DNA from: Cordilura impudica
Taxonomy: Eukaryota > Arthropoda > Insecta > Diptera > Scathophagidae
Assembly (NCBI GenBank): GCA_963682025.1
Contig: OY821518.1
Span: forward strand, 122,528,300-122,592,299
Direction of reading: 5' to 3'
DNA: 64,000 nucleotides
How positions within the stretch are numbered: position 1 is the first letter of the stretch; each line of letters starts with the position of its first letter. The translations under genes and the position numbers were made by a program. Under the pieces are notes generated by a model. It was not told the origin of the DNA, did no database searches, and was given only the letters and a program-made list of their open reading frames with translations. This document shows positions 12,556 to 22,652 of the stretch, piece by piece.

Positions 12556-13027
12556 ATTTCTGTGTGGCATTAAAAATTTTGTTATGACAGTTTATCAAAA
12601 AGTGTGTACCTATTTTGTTAATATTATTAAATAAAGAGAATCAAGAAATTTTGCTTTACTATTACTTAATTTTATTAATAAATAAAGAGCTAAAAAATTA
12701 ACTGTTGTTTAATATAAATCTATATATGTAAAAAATATTAAAATTGTTTTCAATAAGCTAATACTTTTATAACGTACAAATATAATATGCAAATATATAA
12801 ATATATTGGTATCTACGGGTGTATAAATTGAATAACTTTCATTTTATTTCATCTTATAATTAATTAAGAAAAAGGTATAAATATTTATAACCCTTTTTTA
12901 CTATATTCTAACAATTTTAAGATTTTGTCAATTTTAAATTAGGATACGATACGATTGTTGCTTTGTGTGAAACAGAAACACCATTTAAAGACCGCCATAC
13001 TAAAAAAAAGTATCCAATTCCGATAAA

Positions 13028-14804
13028 TTGAGTTTTAAAAGACGTAAATACGATGAGGAATATTTAAAATTTGGTTTTACCTGGATTGGTAATGAACAAG
13101 AACCAAACGGATTATGCGTTGAGTGTGAAAAAGTGATGAAAAACAGTAGTTTGAATCCTGCAAAATTGAAACGTCATTTTGATACCAATCACCAGAATTT
13201 GAAAGATAAAAATATTGATTATTTCAAGCAAAAGTGTATTGGGCTCAAGCAGAAAAAAGAACAATTTACTAAATTTATATGTGATGATAATAAAAATGCA
13301 CTGAAAGCATCTTATTTGGTGAGTTATCGAGTTGCTCAACAAGGTGAAGCTTACACTATAGCTGAAAAATTAGTGAAACCATGTGCCAAAGATGTTATTA
13401 CTTGTATGCTAGGAGAAAAACACAATAAAATAGTCGATTACGTACCACTTTCAGATAGTACAGTTTCAAGGCGTATTCAGGATATGGCAAAATACTGTGA
13501 AATGGAATTAATAAAACGTGTAAAAAATAGTATCCATGGGTTTTCCCTTCAGGTGGATGAAGGATGTTGCTGGATTAGCAATCTTATTGGTTTTTACACG
13601 ATATTCTACGGAAGAAATAACTGCTCAAGAAGATATGCTTATTTGTAAAGCTCTACCTAGTAAAACAACTGGTGAAGAAATTTTTAAATTAATTGATTTG
13701 TATTTCGAAAAACACCATCTATCGTGGGATTTATGTCATCATGTATGCATAGAAGGGACAAAGGCAATGCTTGGCAGCTTGAAAGGGTTAGTTGCATGTA
13801 TTAAACAAAAAAATCCCAACGTTAAGAATAACCATTGCTGTCTTCATCGATACGCTCTTGCAGTCAAAAAAATGTCACCAGAACTGAAAGCGGTGCTTAA
13901 TGATTGTGTGAAAATTGTAAATTTTATAAAATCAAGGCCGTTAAATTCCAGGTTTTTCACCTTGCTATGTGAAGATATGGGAAGTTTCCACAAAACATTA
14001 TTGCTTCACACGGAAGTCCGCTGGTTGTCTCGTGGTAAAGTGTTAACAAGATTTTTTGAATTAAGAGATGAAATCAGACTTTTTTTAATTGAACATTCAC
14101 ACGAATTATCAGAAAAACTTAATGATTTAAAATGGCTCCAACAAACGCCTTATCTTTCAGATATATTTTCATATTTTAATGAGGTCAACATTTCACTTCA
14201 AGGACCAAATGCAAATACTTTTAAAGTGAAATATAAGATAAATGCTACTATAAAGAAATTGCAATTTTGGTCTGATTGCATTTTGAAAAGAAATACAGAA
14301 TGCTTTTATAATTTGCATGATATTCTTGAAATCAACAATGCTGAGCTCAATGAAATTGTTAAAAAATATTTGGTGCAGCATTTATCAGATTTGCAAAAAA
14401 CTTTTTTGGATTATTTTCCTGCTCATTCAGAAAACTTTGATTGGATTCTAAATCCATTTATTGAATATAGTGATACCTTTCAATTACAAATGAAAGAAAG
14501 AGAAGAGCATATTGAAATTTCAACTGACTTCGGATTGAAATCAATATTTACTGCTGGTGACATTCTAAATTTTTGGCTTAAACTTTATAACCAATGCCCC
14601 GAACTTTCGAAACGAGCAATTAATCATCTAATGCCGTTTGTTACAACGTATATGTGTGAAAAATCTTTCTCATTATATATTGACACAAAAACAAAATACA
14701 GGAATAGATTGGATGCAGAAGATGTCATGCGCTTTCAAATTACAACAATTATCCCGAATTTCGATGAGATTTGTAATGAAAAACAGGCCCAACGTAGTAA
14801 TTAA
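13028..14804 (+). pseudogene. hAT transposase with BED zinc finger, one small deletion
   Basis: Two plus-strand frames (13028-13648 and 13536-14804) make one transposase of about 590 residues. The N-terminus carries a BED-type zinc finger (CVEC, then H-x5-H in HFDTNH). NSIHGFSLQVDE then leads to the first catalytic region, where the frame breaks: the family's DE-S/T-D-V signature is cut so that VDE in frame 2 resumes as DVAGLAILLVF in frame 3 (about 13556-13565). Downstream come CIEGTKAML, HCCLHRYAL, HTEVRWLSRGKVL and the C-terminal hAT dimerisation region (YMCEKSFS, TKTKYRNRLDAEDVMRF). The open frame begins at TTG rather than ATG at 13028, so the start codon may also be mutated. It resembles the ZBED5/GTF2IRD2-like hAT group. 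It is inactive as it stands, but only lightly damaged. Confidence 0.87.
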
Positions 14805-15149
14805 GTCAGCATTTTTTGTTACACAATGTTTTTTAATTAATAAATGAAATTAAATCAAACACTATTTTCCTTCAATAAAAGTTTAAAAAAATAGGGTTCC
14901 GCGAAAAATATTATCTGCTGGAAGGGTTCCATAGACCGCGAAAAGTTGAAGACCACTGGATTAGAATATAAAACTTAAAATGAAAAATATTATTATTATT
15001 TTTTCAAAGTCAGCGAATGTTATATTATTTATTGGTGACATCTAGCTTTTTAAATTTATTTTGATATCATTGTGGACTCAAATTTTTTGAATTGAGTGTG
15101 TATCATGTTCTTGGTCATTGTCTGGAGTTGAGACAACTCCTATGCCAGT

Positions 15150-15290
15150 ATAATAACACCTCCAAAGGGTTTGGCAAACTTAGGCCAAAACTTTTGTTTT
15201 ATTAACTTTAATATTTTTCTTTATCTTGGTGATTGTTTACTTAGTTTTTCAGCTATAACTTAAGAACCACTGAAAAACTGTAGCAAATAT
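15150..15290 (-). repeat. Dispersed repeat R3 (GGCCTGAGAACGCCAAACC family), partial
   Basis: GGGTTTGGCAAACTTAGGCCAAAACTTT at 15168 onward, followed by a TTTTTCTTTATCTTGGTGA and TTGTTTACTTAG run, matches the reverse complement of the right arm at 26897-26973. The family has no coding content. Other copies lie at 16080-16260, 18835-18990, 26690-27065 and 36695-36845. Confidence 0.5.
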
Positions 15291-15310
15291 TTTTTTAAAT
15301 ACAATACAGT

Positions 15311-15876
15311 TAGAAAATTATAGTCGGTCTAGACCGACAATACGATACTCTATACCATGCGTTTAGACACCCTATCTCTTCGATCCAACTAATTCAATAT
15401 AGAAAATAAGCATAAACCAAATTTGAGTGGCATTGTTATTAATTTTCTTGGCTGCAGATATGAAAAAGTTCATATCGGGTGCAATATTTATATGCGGACT
15501 AGGTCGAAAAATGGACCGGTCCTGACCATACTTAGCAAAGTCACTTATATTTTGCAAAAATATATACAAACCAAATATGAGAGAAATCTGTACAATATTT
15601 TTGTCTTTTGATAGATTTTAGTGAAGATCGGGAAGAAGCTCTATATGGATCCCATGACTAAGAATTTTCCTATAGGGATTATTTTTGGACTACCGATTAA
15701 TGGATATAATAAACACATACAAACCCAAGTTGACTGAGATCTATATGATAATTTTGATAATATGGGTCAGTTGTATGGGGACTACGTCTGAACATGAACC
15801 GATTTTTACCAATTTCCACAGCATTCATCCTCTGGCCGATAAAAGCATAAATAACCAACTAGTAGTATAGGGTATA
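15311..15876 (-). mobile_element. mini-me / DINE-1-like repeat, copy B (internally deleted)
   Basis: The palindrome end is present (one arm ends GACAATA instead of GACTATA), followed by the usual body up to the CCGATAAAAGC motif. The copy then jumps to AGTAGTATAGGGTATAA at its other end. The GGAC tetranucleotide array and about 200 bases around it are missing. Confidence 0.8.
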
Positions 15877-16079
15877 AATACTGATGGATGTTAGATATAA
15901 TATTAAAAATATTATTCATACTTATATGTCTCTTCCAATCTAATAATTAATAATAATCATACGCACCGAATATGTTAGGTAAATTAAGAAACTGAAAAAA
16001 GGGGGAGAGAAGGAAACTTTTTTTAAGACTTCATTAGAAAACATAAATGCATCATGAATTGCTGAAGCTACTTGCTGAA

Positions 16080-16260
16080 AAAGGAAATCAAAATTCATCA
16101 ATGGAGCTTGAGTTTTAGATCAAAAGCTATAAGATCATAAAAAAAGTTTGGGTTCATAACTACAAAAACTTCGGAAGTTTTACTAAACTGGCCTTGTACT
16201 CTCACCCTGGCTTAGAATTTCTCACCCCCGATTGTGGAAGTTGCGCTGTGATGTTAGTCA
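16080..16260 (+). repeat. Dispersed repeat R3, decayed copy
   Basis: CTCTCACCCTGGCTTAGAAT at 16199 onward, followed by TTCTCACCCCC, matches the segment after GGCCTGAGAACGCCAAACC in the copies at 18835 and 26690. Upstream similarity is weak. Confidence 0.35.
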
Positions 16261-16488
16261 CCTGGCAGTTTATCATACTAAAAACCCAACTCTACAATTA
16301 ATTGTGGCTGGTTGATGTGTTGATGTTAGTGTTTATCATCATTTTAAAACACATCAGAAATATTAAATTTCCGGATGGAAATATGGACGTGGTTAAAAAT
16401 ATATATTTCAAAATTTCTGCAAGTGACTAAGAAAAATTTTCTATCGAAGAAAAGTGTTTTGATGACATATTAATGGCAATAATTTATA

Positions 16489-16820
16489 CTAGCAGGTTCT
16501 AGCGCTCGAAATTTGAGTGCAATTTCTTGGCAGCTTTATATTTCAACTTAGCCAATTCACAAACCAACACTTTTATGGTTTATTATTATTGTGAATGAAG
16601 ATAACAAAATCATTAACATATGTATAATTTTATGTATGTGTTAGTAGCAACTTGAAATGCAACTTACTCAAAATAAAGGAAAAAATTTAAAACTCGGTAT
16701 ATCTGCAAAACGGCTAAAGAGAAATACCTGTCAAATAATATACGTTTGGCCAAAATCGGGATAAAACGGAAGAATAAAGCATCGGTCACAAGAAATCGCC
16801 TAGCCTATTAATGTTATAGA
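16489..16820 (-). mobile_element. Non-autonomous Helitron-like element, copy H1
   Basis: On the minus strand the element starts TCTATAACATTAATAGG and ends with a short hairpin (CTCAAATTTCGAG), twelve further bases and CTAG. It is flanked by A at the 5' side and T at the 3' side. A TC start, a hairpin shortly before a CTAG end and insertion between A and T are canonical Helitron features. It is 332 bases long with no open frame. Six other copies with recognisable ends lie at 31405, 32217, 38117, 43124, 43510 and 61229. Confidence 0.8.
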
Positions 16821-16879
16821 TTATTGTGTACAAGTGAAAATGAGTCTTTTTATATTTTTGAAATATTTTTATCCTTCAT

Positions 16880-17420
16880 ACTAATCCACCCGATACATTA
16901 TACTTATGCCAACGCTTTTTCCAATCTTCGCAACAGTTGTTAAAATGTACTGTCAGAATGACTTACAAAGCGTACAGCGTTATAACTTTTATCTCCCTAA
17001 TCAATTCAATATGGCATAGCCAGACTGGTCTTTTGAATTTATTGAATAACCAGAAGACTCAAAGTGGTAGTTGTGGAGACATATTACTTGAATTTTGTGA
17101 GATATGGTCTCGTTAAGCCAAGGTAGTTTGAGACGGTGCATTATCTTGGTGCAATAACCAAGTGTTAACTGCCTATATTTCTAGAGTCAGTTTAAAAATA
17201 GCTGCAAGCAGACCGTGCATAACAGTCGAGTAATACTCCCTGTTAACATTTCGATCAATCGGAATGAATTTATAGAGCACTACACAACGACAATAGAAGA
17301 AAACTGATATTTGAACGGCTTTGGGTGTTTTTTTCGGTTTGACGTCAACTTTTTCACGATACTCTTTTGTTTTGTCAGTTATCCTGGGTTCACGGCCATG
17401 GATCAATGTATCGTATTTAA
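16880..17420 (-). pseudogene. mariner transposase relic
   Basis: A minus-strand frame at 17406-17173 reads MIHGREPRITDKTKEYREK, QISVFFYCRCVVLYKFIPI and NVNREYYSTVMHGLLAAI, the order found in mariner transposases between the first catalytic region and the REYY motif. A shifted frame continues with WLLHQDNAPSQTTLA near 17130, the second catalytic aspartate region. The part near 17000-16900 is only vaguely similar to the mariner C-terminus. Several frameshifts and stops are present, and neither TIRs nor flanking TA were found. The region up to 17850 may hold its N-terminal part but I could not confirm that. Confidence 0.72.
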
Positions 17421-18400
17421 TGGTTGAATACGACGTGATTTATTATTATTTTTTTTCTTCTATTGTTACATTCTTCTATATGGATATATGTATAAGCATA
17501 AAGCTTAATAACATGTTGAATACAATTATGATGTTGAATATAATTATTGACATATGATGGGCTCATTTTCATTCTGGTACATAAAATGCATTGTTTCAGA
17601 GATATTAATGCGACGACTTTTTTTTTAATAGTGAAATGTTTTTGGAACCAATTGAGATTTAACGCGTTTTAAGCCTGCAATATGTTTTTGAAGTTTTCTT
17701 ACTGATTCATTTGAAATATCAATCAGCAAGATTTGCGAATTCGCCTTAAATTGTTTTAAAAAAGATTTTGATTTGACCTGATTATTTTTCCAAATCGATA
17801 AACTAGTGGAGATTATATCGAAAACTCAACCTTTTTTGGCCACATTATTGTTTAGGCTTGATGCACAACATGTTGAACATCACACATTTTCCTCCACATA
17901 GGAGATTGGGCTTATAAAGAAACATGTCATTCAATAATTCTGTCTATTGTTCCTTCTAACTTAAACATAACTTATTATGCTATAATTGGCAATACTAGGC
18001 CTAAATTATTAAAAAAAAATTAAATAAAAAGCCTTTCTCGGTATTTACAAAATAAAATGGAAGCTCGATAACAACGAATTTAATGCTCATTCCCATTAAT
18101 TTTCTTTTCAATTCACCAAAATGCTATTTCATTAGTCACCCATTTTACAAATGTGTCAAAGTGGTATATTTCGTTTTACTTCATATTTTTTTTACTTGAA
18201 AAAAGAGTGTATCGCTTTATTCGATGTATGTATATTTCTAACAATAACAACAGCAACAAAAAAAAAAAAAAGAAAGTAAAAAAGGGAACTTCTTAAACCC
18301 TTTTTTATATAATAATAAAGCGAGCAACAGCAATACCAACAACAAAGAAATAATAAGTTGTTATTAGTATAAACCGAACATATGTTTGGCTATACCGTGA
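17421..18400. other. AT-rich stretch, nothing clearly recognised
   Basis: It may contain the decayed N-terminal part of the mariner relic to its left, but no motif is firm. A poly-A run lies near 18259. Confidence 0.35.
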
Positions 18401-18409
18401 CCTTTGGAA

Positions 18410-18720
18410 AATGTTCTTAGGTCCAACCGTACTGCGTGAGACAAATGAAGGACATAAAAAACCATAAACCAAAATTAAGTAGGTTGCTAGATACGTTTTG
18501 ATAGAAAATAATTTAAGGTTCATATCGAATGTGAACTTCCTATGGGGACTAGGTCGAAACCATATACAGACGTTATTAAGTGGGGTTCTTACGTGTTCCT
18601 CAAACATATAAAAGTTAAGGTTGTAGAAATAAGACACTAGTAAGTCTTTAGATAGACTAAAGTGAATATAGCGAGGCTGCTTTATATGGGGAGTAAGCAT
18701 GATTAAAACCGATTGGACAC
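18410..18720 (-). repeat. Strongly diverged mini-me-like copy
   Basis: Islands in the right order match the mini-me body: ATAAACCAAAATTAAGTAGG, GGTTCATATCGAATG, GGGGACTAGGTCGAAACC, GTGAATATAGCGAGGCTG and CTTTATATGGGGAGT. A detached GGACGGACAGCGTTAAA at about 19076-19092 may be its microsatellite end. The palindrome is gone. This is much older than the other copies. Confidence 0.55.
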
Positions 18721-18834
18721 TGTCAACTTTTGAAACGATGACTTCGGAAAAAATTAATATATATTAATTTAATATTATCTAACAGTGGCAATCCTATGTA
18801 AATTTAATTTTAGATGATTAATTAAAATTTTTTC

Positions 18835-18990
18835 AAGATTTCATTCAACAAAATTAGTTCAATTTGATTTGCTGCAGATATTTGCTGAAGAATGGCCTGA
18901 GAAGTCCAAACCATTTCAAGGATGTACTAGGGGGCCCCAGTCTCTCACCCTGACTTGAGATTTCTTATACCCCAGATAATGACCTCGTAA
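18835..18990 (+). repeat. Dispersed repeat R3, copy
   Basis: GGCCTGAGAAGTCCAAACC followed by CTCTCACCCTGACTTGAGAT and TTCTTATACCCCAGA matches the copies at 26690-27065 and 36695-36845. Confidence 0.5.
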
Positions 18991-19099
18991 ATTATCAACA
19001 TGCATCGATTTTTGCATATTTTTCATTTGGTACCAGTAGTTTGCATACAAAGTAAGATGCGTACACAAACAAATGGACGGACAGCGTTAAAAGTGCAAT

Positions 19100-20775
19100 T
19101 AATATATATAATTTTAAATAATATATGGTGGTGAGCATCGCAAAAAGGAGCTGAAAGCAGCTAAAGAAGTTTTAAGTATGTTTTCAGAGTATCCCTCTAT
19201 GCGGCCATAAAATGTTCAGAAAAAATTAAAAATCGTAATGAGTTAAAATGGTTTCTAGCCCAAGTTTATTCTGATCACAAAACAAAACAAAATTAGCAGT
19301 TTTCGTCCATATCAAAATGAACTTATTAAAAATAAAATGTGATCACGAAAGGATTTTACACGACTTTTAGTCGTGAAAAGGTTCCGAACAGTACAATAAA
19401 AATTTCATGTGGAAATTTTCCAAAGTACACCTGGTTTGGGAGATATAAGAAATTGGTACCATTTTGTGTAACGCACATAATAAATGGTAAAATTATAGTG
19501 CGGAACGCTTCTAAAAACTCATATTATACTATTATTGGTTTTGCTTATCACCGAATCGCCAATTTTATAATTCTTTTTAAATGTCAAAAAATGCGTCCGA
19601 AAATTCTGAAAAAAATTGTATTTATTCCATGAGTGATTCTGAACACTTTTTACACAATGAATTTTCTTTCAAAAGTTCAAAATTTTCCAGTAAAAAAATC
19701 GCGTCTCCACGAAATGTTTTGAAATAAAAACGTTTTTCCCGCAGTTTCACGCAGACAGTTTTTTAAAATTTTTGAAAAAAAATTCTTGGGCTCCGTATGG
19801 TCACGTTTGCTCCGAAAATCATTTTTTTTTTTTTTTTTGTAAAAACCAAATTTCCAGAAAAATGTAAGCAATCATAAATTCCAAAAAAAAGATCGATTTG
19901 CAAATTCAAGAGGAACATTCTGTAAAAAAAATTCCACCTGAAACAGTTGAACTATGTAGAGTAATTTAGTTGCTATTCGTCATACTGTGTGCTTTCCCAC
20001 TATGCCAAAGCTACCAGGGAAAATTTTTATTGCACCAAATCAAATTTGTGCCGAAACAACCTAGCAGAAGTTCTCCAACTTATGCCCACAGCAATTTTTT
20101 GTAAAAATTTAAAGAGATGGTTTCACTGAAAAGAATACCGTGCATGATATGTAAGTTACCTTTTTCAGACAATACAAACAGCTAAAGGCCACAGATACAA
20201 CTGGATTTCAGAGATTACAAAATCAATAGATCAAAGCAAATAGATCAAATTTCAGAATTGCTAGATATAGATTGGAAACAACAAAACAGCCTTTAGATTT
20301 TACTAGTGGTAACAAATTTAACAATTTTCCTGAAGTTCTGAAATTCATTCATAGATTATCAACGTCTAAATTCTCTTGTGAAGAATATATTTGTGACACA
20401 TTTGAAATGCTTCTATCGTAAGTTCAGTTATATATAGAAATCTCATAAGTATCCTGAAAAGGTTATTTATTTAATTATTTATATTTTTAGAATTTTCATT
20501 TCAATTAAACTTAAAACTTGTTATTTGTACGCTTATTAATTAAATTTTCTCGCTTACTTAATTTAAAAATGCCTTTAGGACGCAGAGGTCAACATAAGTA
20601 TATATGTATATACTGCTCTTGTACAAATATATATCAATAAATAAAAATAATAATAATAAAACCAAAATTCGTAAGGCAAACCGCTATGGGTTTGATATTT
20701 ATTTATTTTTTGTAAATTTATTCTAATCTTGTATCTAAAAAATAATTAAAAATTAATAACAATTGCTTTCTTTCT
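19100..20775. other. AT-rich stretch, nothing recognised
   Basis: A 97-codon open frame at 19339-19632 has no motif I recognise and no supporting context. Several A and T runs are present, including 18 T at about 19820. Confidence 0.4.
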
Positions 20776-20777
20776 TT

Positions 20778-21546
20778 ATTATTACCTATGCCACTATGTG
20801 GTTTGGGTATAATGACTTTGTGCAGCTGTTTGTAACTACAAAAAATATTTGACCTAAACCCATCTGTTATTATACCGATCGCCTCTGAATCACTTTCTGA
20901 GTCGATTTAGCGATGTCCGTCCGTTCGTCCGTATTTGTAATCAAACTAGTTACAGGTCGCAAATATGAATATATTTTGATGGAATTTGGTATATAAGCTT
21001 TTGTCGGCCGTAAGATGAACGCTATTAAAATTGGTGAAATTCGGTCCATATTTAGGTCTCGTCCCCATACAAATGACCCCTATGAAATCGACATAAATTG
21101 CCATAAGATCCAAATTATCATAAAGATCTCAGTCAAATTGGGTTTGTATGTGTTTATTATATTCATTAATCAGTAGTCCAAAGAAAATGCCTATAGGACA
21201 ATTCTTAGTCGTAGGCACCATATAGAGCAGCTTCCCGATCTTCACTTAAGTCTATCAAAAAACAAAAATATTGCACAAACTTTTTTTAGATTTGGTTTGT
21301 ATATTTTTTCAAAATATAAGTGACTTTATCAAATATCGGTTCATTTTTCGACCTGGTCCCCATATAAATATAGCACCCGATATGAACTTTTTCATATCTG
21401 CAGCAAAAAAAATTAATAAAAATGCCACTTAAATTAGGTTTATGCTTTTTTCTATATCCAATTAGTTGGACCGAAGAGACGGGGTCTCTAAACCATGGCA
21501 TAGGGTATCGTATAGTCGGTCTAGACCGACTATAATTTTCTTACTT
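20778..21546 (+). mobile_element. mini-me / DINE-1-like repeat, copy C
   Basis: Near full length and in the opposite orientation to copy A. It begins TTATTACCTATGCCACTATG, carries a short GTCCGTCC tract near 20918, and ends GGCATAGGGTATCG, the perfect 24-base palindrome (21511-21534) and AATTTTCTTAC next to T-rich sequence. Confidence 0.85.
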
Positions 21547-22650
21547 TTTTATATTTGGCGTTTTTTCGTATATGTTTGCACATACATTACACTAATAACT
21601 TCATATAAATAGTTACACACAAGGATCCTGAAATTATTCAAAACCAGTTTCTTAAAAAGCATATATCTCACCGGTAGGGTCAACTAAAAATTTTAGAGAT
21701 TTTCCGTAGAGACAAAAAAACTGTTTCTCTGACTGTAGAGAAAGCTAAAAATTTTTAAAAACTCTGCTTGTTCGTACTCCCTCGTATAAAAATAGAAAAC
21801 ATTCCTCATATTCTTTTCTGTCAAATGTTGAGTTAAATGGTTGGTTACACATGAGTTAAAGTAATTGGTAGAAGGATGCTGAAGATGAACAAGTCACTTT
21901 GTTAGAAAGTAGCTACTCCATCTATTGCTGTCTTCAATTTTTTGTTTATATTTCTGTTACATTGCAGAAAGTATTATCTTTGCTATTATTAGAAAATGTG
22001 TACTTGATATCGAACCGAATAATAAAGAACTAATTAATTACTATCAAATTTAAAAACAGTTGTTTCATTTTAAAGAAATGCAAATATTAAGTATGCAACA
22101 CTAGTTGTTTTTGCAATTTTTTCAGTGATTATCGAAATATAACAAGTTTTTTGGGGAAACTCAATATATGACTTTTTAGTTGACAACTTTTTTTTGGCGA
22201 AAGTGTACAGAAAATGACATAAGATTTTTACTGAGGGTAGATATGACCATGGTATATCGTTTTCTTGCAAAACGAGATAACATAAAAATTTGGTGTTGAC
22301 TCCTTTAGAGGAAACGTTGCGATATTATTTTTAGAAAATTATAATTTTGTATTTTTATAATTTACAGTGGAAAAATATTTTAGTTTTTTTATAAAGTGTG
22401 ATTATAGTTTCTTTTAATTGATCACATATTATTCAATACAAAGCAGATTTATCGGAAATGTTTAGCTAATAATTAAGAGTAAAAAAATACAGTCGAACAA
22501 ATATATATTGGAAATATTCAAAAATCACTAGGACAGATAAGTTGAATCGTAAAACCATTGACTATATCCTGAAAACTAAACATTTACTAGGAAAAATTGA
22601 TGCAATGTTGCCCCTCTTTGAAAGAGTTATACGGACTTAGCTCTAATTAT
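21547..22650. other. AT-rich stretch, nothing recognised
   Basis: No repeat or coding motif is visible up to the TTAA that I take as the left end of the piggyBac element. Confidence 0.4.
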
Positions 22651-22652
22651 TT

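Larger units (their letters stand above)
12256..14958 (+). mobile_element. hAT element (ZBED5-like), complete ends with 8-base target duplication
   Basis: The left end CATCGTTCTTCAACCTGTG and the reverse complement of the right end CAGTGGTCTTCAACTTTTCG form imperfect hAT-type TIRs that share TCTTCAAC. Sub-terminal GTTCCGCG motifs occur several times at both ends. The flanks are GACTAGAA (12248-12255) and GATTAGAA (14959-14966), an 8-base target duplication with one mismatch, the length hAT transposases make. The element is 2703 bases long and encloses the broken transposase at 13028-14804. With one mismatch in the duplication and few lesions in the gene, it is younger than most relics around it. 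Confidence 0.88.
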
